Assembly (NCBI GenBank): GCA_947846985.1
Contig: CANTUZ010000008.1
Span: 37,838,817-37,902,816 of the forward strand
Length of the DNA: 64,000 bases
DNA from: Fratercula arctica
Lineage: Eukaryota; Chordata; Aves; Charadriiformes; Alcidae
Reading direction: 5' to 3'
Shown here: piece after piece, positions 60,701 to 64,000 of the stretch
Layout: each line of letters begins with the position of its first letter
Position numbering within the stretch: the stretch's first letter is position 1
Notes under the pieces: generated by a model
What the model saw: the letters and a program-made list of their open reading frames with translations, nothing else
Database searches by the model: none
Told to the model about the DNA's origin: nothing
Translations under genes and position numbers: made by a program

Positions 60701-63156
60701 AAAGTTTCCACATACTTAAAAAGATATTTGCCTTTGAGATGATTCATGATCATATAAGAAAATACTCTGTAAGACAAGTGTAAAGGTAGTAAAAAAACTG
60801 ACCTACCACCCCCAGTAGACACATGCTAAGATATCATCCTTTAAAACCTATTAGAAATATTAACGTGTGATTTTATCCTTAACAGCATTACATGTTCTAT
60901 AAGAATCTCTGCTGTTCATTACTATTAATAAAAAAAAATAATCTTTGTTTAAAACTTTTAGCTACATATAAGTTTGTGTGAGCGTATACACACATTTCTG
61001 CAGACTAGGGTTGGTGAATACAACTTAGAGGAGCTTACAAGGCTGGGGTTGTGTAATTCTGAGAGCACGCGCTCACATTGTTTTTATGTAGCAACAGTAA
61101 AATGTAATTTAAATAAAATTTAAACAGTATTTCTAACTGGAGTCTCTATCTAATCTTGAATGTTTGCTGTATGTGACACTGTCTAGAGGACAAATTATGT
61201 ATACTACTGAGTAACTAATGTGTGCTGAACTTCTGAGATGGGTGGTGATTTTTTTTTCTTTCCTAAAATATCCTTCGGTAGTCATAGGGATACTTTTATT
61301 AATTAAAAAGTGTTTAATTTTATAAATAAACACAGGAAAACTATTATAAACTTCAGAGGTAAGTGAATGGAAAAAACCTTATATGACTATTTTGTTAGAC
61401 AATAAATGTTTAAAGTATGTTATACATAATGAAAAAGAACGCAAAATAATTTTGAAGTTGCAAATACAGTTTTTATAGTTACACATTTAACATAGCAAAG
61501 GGGGGTTGGAAACAGGTGTTGAAATGATTTAATTTTTCATTTGTGACATGGGAGGGAACACACACATGTTCTCATGATAGATGTCTCAAGTAGGGTACCG
61601 TTGTCAGAGCGATTTTTCAGAAAGTGCGTGTGTCAGCTACATAACCTACACAGGAAAACCAAGAGACTACGCTACAATGCCATTATTAGTTTTTATCAGG
61701 GTCTGCTAGACCACCTGAAAGACAAGATACGAATGTTAATAATATTTATTTAAAACTGGAACAAATGTTTCAAAATAAAAATATTAGCTATTAAAATATA
61801 CTATTTATGCTCTCACTATTAGCTTAATAAAAGACACACTTTCCGATGTTTTAAGAAAAGACTTGGAAATTAGAAATTCTTTACTTAAAAAAACTCCACA
61901 TTATCTGTAGTCACAGATAGCTCCCAAGAAAATACCTCTGGACTGATCAATTCTGGGGTTAAAAAATCTTGAAAAATAAAATAAAACATAATTTTTAAAC
62001 AAGTTTGCTGACCTCAGCCACTACAAAAATCTAGTCGAATTATCTGAAGGCTCCTATAAACAGAATCAGCTGGTTTTCCTTTAATCTTAGGCTGAAAGGG
62101 CCTATGACACAGTAGCCATATGCAAAAAAAAAAAAAAAACAACCCATTAAGAACATTTAACAAAAAGACCTGCAACTTCTCTGGGTCAAAAAAAAAAAAG
62201 CTACCTATTTTGTGGTCAGTCTTAAGGATACATACATTTTCCTATACCATACAGATCACCAGCTCAATAACAAAAAGCAGAATTCCTCAACACGCAGTAG
62301 CTGTGCCTCCTTGAAAGCAACAGACCAACGTCTCTCTGCTCTCCTTGCCAGCACTGGCGTTTATAAACGCTTTCCCCTTGCTGCTATCTCACTTTGAAGC
62401 GGACAAAGCAAGCCGTGTTTTCTTGCTGGGTTTTGGCTTCCCCTCACAGAAGGCACACAGCTGTCAGGGAAGCATGATGTTTTATGTTTGAATTCCATTG
62501 AAGGGCCAGGCCCTGCTCCCTTAAAAGTCAGAGAAAGTTTTTCCTTTGACTTAATTAGGAGCAGAAAGAGGTCTTGAGCAGCAAGTATTCTTCAGTAACG
62601 TGTGCATTTCAATAGAGTAAAGTGACAGGCAAAAAACAGCGCTACCACCTGAGGAAGTGGCAGAAATTCAGACATTGCAACACCCCAGATCCTACTTACC
62701 CTTCCAACACTGGATGGGAAAGGCTACTGAAATGACCACAGCAGCACAGCATGGGCGATTAGATTTCCCTGTGGGTGCCTGTAACTATGCCTATACTTAA
62801 GAGTTACTCCACATAAAACAAGGCTTCTCCCAGAGCCCCAAGAGCAGGGAAAACCACCACACACTTGCCTCGTTTATCACCTGCTGTTACTTTTTGTACC
62901 CTGGGAACTGATGAGACCTAGTCCTCCCTCCTCCTCCCCCAGGCAGGTCATTTTCCAGTTGACTCACACCAGCTGGGTCTGGTTCAAAGGCACATTGCAG
63001 GGTTTGGTTCAAGAGTAGGAACCAACAGCTCAAGCAGGAGGAGGGAAGGAAAAATGAGAGTAGCAACTACTTAACCTGGTATGTTGAAGCGTGTCTCTTG
63101 CGACAAACATCCGTCACCTGAAGCATACGGGAAACTCGCCACATCTTGTATGTTGT
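51599..63156 (-). CDS. ERICH2: Probable ERICH2 (glutamate-rich 2), partial or decaying gene
   Basis: Minus-strand exons with splice-compatible ends were found at 63156-63076, 61967-61936, 58676-58643, 58096-58063, 54482-54334, 53057-52979 and 51717-51599. The identification rests on the C-terminal part (APLELLGE, then EPENTEAKQFFPLLEE, then an acidic Ser/Glu/Asp tail). This resembles ERICH2 as I remember it, and on its position immediately upstream of GAD1 in the same direction, as in mammals. The function of ERICH2 is not well known. Oddities: an in-frame TGA at 54387-54385, no clean exon for the segment expected between APLELL and EPEN, and a phase clash between the exons at 58.1 and 54.5 kb. 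It could be a pseudogene, alternatively spliced, or misread in the assembly. Confidence 0.6.
51718..52978 (-). other. ERICH2: ERICH2 last intron
   Basis: AT-rich, canonical ends (GTAAGT...GCAG). Nothing else is recognised. Confidence 0.6.
52979..53057 (-). CDS. ERICH2: ERICH2 penultimate exon
   Basis: Acceptor TTGTCAG, donor GTAAGT, 79 nt. It encodes IAVLNNEPENTEAKQFFPLL and then EENMLM plus the first base of Glu. The EPENxEAKxFF pattern is the best family signature in the gene, and its phase joins the last exon exactly. Confidence 0.65.
53058..54333 (-). other. ERICH2: ERICH2 intron; expected exon missing
   Basis: The exon that should encode the segment between APLELL and EPEN is not found intact. 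A short stretch ending in a good donor (CTCAG|GTAAGC, 54298-54276) may be its remnant. No repeat is recognised. Confidence 0.45.
54334..54482 (-). pseudogene. ERICH2: ERICH2 exon with in-frame stop
   Basis: Acceptor GCACACAG, donor GTAATT, 149 nt. The frame reads INAEIEPNTIENQNNDEPLE and ISDHDGKSSNE, then TGA (54387-54385), and continues SENEEGKLTAPLELLGE. The frame on both sides looks coding and ends in phase 0, compatible with the exon at 53057. Only this one stop interrupts it, which suggests a single point change rather than long decay. Confidence 0.5.
55739..55830 (+). repeat. A-rich low-complexity tract
   Basis: Runs of A interrupted by G and then by C (AAAACC, CAAAACAAAA units). Simple low-complexity sequence. 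Confidence 0.9.
57066..57284 (+). mobile_element. CR1 LINE, older 3' fragment
   Basis: The sequence is more diverged than the copy at 51.2 kb, but the CR1 order is clear: a region like AATATCAGGAAAAAACC, then GAGGGTAGTCAGACACTG, GTGAGGCTGTGAAATCTTC, TTGGCCCTGCTTTGAG and GATGACCTCCAAAAGTCTC. It lies in an ERICH2 intron, antisense to that gene. Confidence 0.88.
58063..58096 (-). CDS. ERICH2: Candidate small ERICH2 exon
   Basis: A 34-nt segment between TTTTCAG and GTAAGA. Following the exon at 58676 in phase, it reads (E)VAIESTQAVP and ends in phase 2. That does not fit the next exon (54482), which needs phase 1, so an exon may be missing between them or the frame assignment is wrong. An alternative phase-0 reading, KWLLNQLKQYH, would fit 54482 but not 58676 as assigned. 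Confidence 0.35.
58643..58676 (-). CDS. ERICH2: Candidate small ERICH2 exon
   Basis: A 34-nt segment between TTTCTACCAG and GTAAGC. It reads VRLFKKDRDQE in phase 0, matching the exon at 61967 upstream. Support is from splice sites, phase and position only. Confidence 0.35.
58677..61935 (-). other. ERICH2: ERICH2 intron region
   Basis: AT-rich non-coding sequence with a run of T at about 60630-60648. A short ATCCACCGGG-type direct and inverted repeat occurs near 60108-60142. No exon is recognised. Confidence 0.5.
61936..61967 (-). CDS. ERICH2: Candidate small ERICH2 exon
   Basis: A 32-nt segment between TTTTTCAAG and GTATTT. Joined in phase to the exon at 63156 it reads (D)FLTPELISPE, giving a smooth NIPDFLTPELISPE junction. 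Short exons are easily mimicked by chance, so confidence is moderate. Confidence 0.4.
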
Positions 63157-63917
63157 CTTGGGAATATATATGTGAAACCATAAAAACACATTAGGAAACT
63201 TATCCTGAGAGAAATAAAGTATCAGAAGGGCTTTCAGCTGTTAACATCTTAACCATTTTCATCTTTTTGTACAATGCAACAAAGGGACAAGATAAAAGTC
63301 AGGACTATCTGCTTGTCAAACCACATTTTATTCTTTAAATTAAATCAGCTTCCACGTTACACAGGCCTATAAAAAGGTTTGGAAAGCAGTAGATTTTTAA
63401 CTCCCTCCTTTAACTCCCAAGTTTCCCACTAATGGGCGAAGACCTTCCCTGGACTTCGCACACCATGCTTGAGCCTACAGTGACGCTGTACAGCCCAGGG
63501 ACGAGCTGTGAGGAGCACAGCTCTGAGGGGACACGCTGGCGCGTGCCTCACCTTCAGAAACAACAGTGGCAACGCCAGAGCTTACACCACTGCAGTGAGA
63601 GACGAACAAACCACCCTATAGAAATAAAAGCTAGGAGTCGTGATACCATGTGACTATTTTTTGGAAAAAAAACCCCAAACATTGAGGGACTTGGCCCTCC
63701 GGTTCTGCGAAATGAGTTTCAATTTGCCGCAAGAAGGCCTGAAATATGCCTAATATTCCCATCAGGTGTATTTTCTCAAGTCCCCACAGCTGCCATCCAT
63801 CCCAGAGTGGGACAGGGCCAGCCCACCTGAGAGAATGGTGACTGCCACCCTGACACTGACCCCATGGCGGGCGAATTCCTCCACCAACGAGCGATACCCC
63901 CAGTACCGGCCTCTCAC
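61968..63917 (-). other. ERICH2: ERICH2 5' introns
   Basis: Apart from the candidate exon at 63076-63156, no coding sequence is recognised. Sequence becomes GC-rich above about 63.4 kb, as expected near a promoter. Confidence 0.4.
63076..63156 (-). CDS. ERICH2: Candidate ERICH2 upstream exon
   Basis: An 81-nt segment with acceptor TTCCCAAG (weak pyrimidine tract) and donor GTTAAG. It encodes NIQDVASFPYASGDGCLSQE and then TRFNIP, ending one base into a codon, compatible with 61967. The composition looks coding. Family membership is inferred from position. Confidence 0.45.
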
Positions 63918-64000
63918 CTGAGGGAGGAAGGCGCAGCCATGTTGAGGAGGCCCCGGAGGGCTGTGGGCTGGCACAGGGCACAGGGCCCAGCTGGGCACAG
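63918..64000 (-). CDS. Possible ERICH2 first exon (MAAPSSL...)
   Basis: An ATG in good context (CAACATGG) at 63940-63938 is followed by MAAPSSL and an excellent donor, CTCAG|GTGAGA, all inside GC-rich sequence that reaches the window edge. It would be a typical short first coding exon. The exit phase (2) does not fit the next candidate exon (63156, phase 1), so another exon would be required. Not independently supported. Confidence 0.25.

Noticed and set aside
63631..63998. Two overlapping minus-strand frames near the window end
   Set aside because: Both are open only because of GC content. The only plausible coding piece is the short MAAPSSL exon listed separately.

Overview
The window looks like a piece of a bird chromosome. 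Three things support this: intron-split vertebrate genes with GT/AG junctions, two CR1-type retroposon 3' ends (one ending in the ATTCTATG repeat typical of avian CR1), and compact introns with GC-rich promoter islands. It is an ordinary two-gene vertebrate locus, and I see no bacterial, viral or CRISPR-like system. Both genes lie on the minus strand and read from high to low coordinates.

GAD1 (glutamate decarboxylase, 67 kDa form) is complete. It runs from a TATA-box promoter near 42.1 kb to a stop codon at 11275-11277. I reconstructed sixteen coding exons base by base. Their phases agree at every junction and give a 590-residue protein carrying the PLP lysine motif NPHK (K401). A non-coding first exon ends at 42053. 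The 5' half sits in a broad GC-rich domain (about 30.2-44.3 kb) with a near-perfect RE1/NRSE repressor site upstream and a strong CTCF-like motif in intron 3.

Upstream of GAD1 on the same strand is a probable ERICH2 (glutamate-rich 2) gene, about 51.6-63.1 kb and possibly starting at 63.94 kb. Its C-terminal exons are convincing: an EPENTEAKQFF segment followed by an acidic, serine-rich tail. The next exon upstream carries an in-frame TGA, the expected exon between those two parts was not found intact, and one exon junction is out of phase. The gene is therefore either decaying, differently spliced, or affected by a sequence error.

The rest is non-coding. Positions 1 to about 9.9 kb are intergenic sequence beyond the GAD1 3' end. 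About 42.2-51.2 kb is the spacer between the genes. The introns hold simple repeats and possible regulatory clusters. The most striking unexplained structure is a perfect 48-bp inverted repeat with a 6-nt loop in GAD1 intron 6 (26778-26879).
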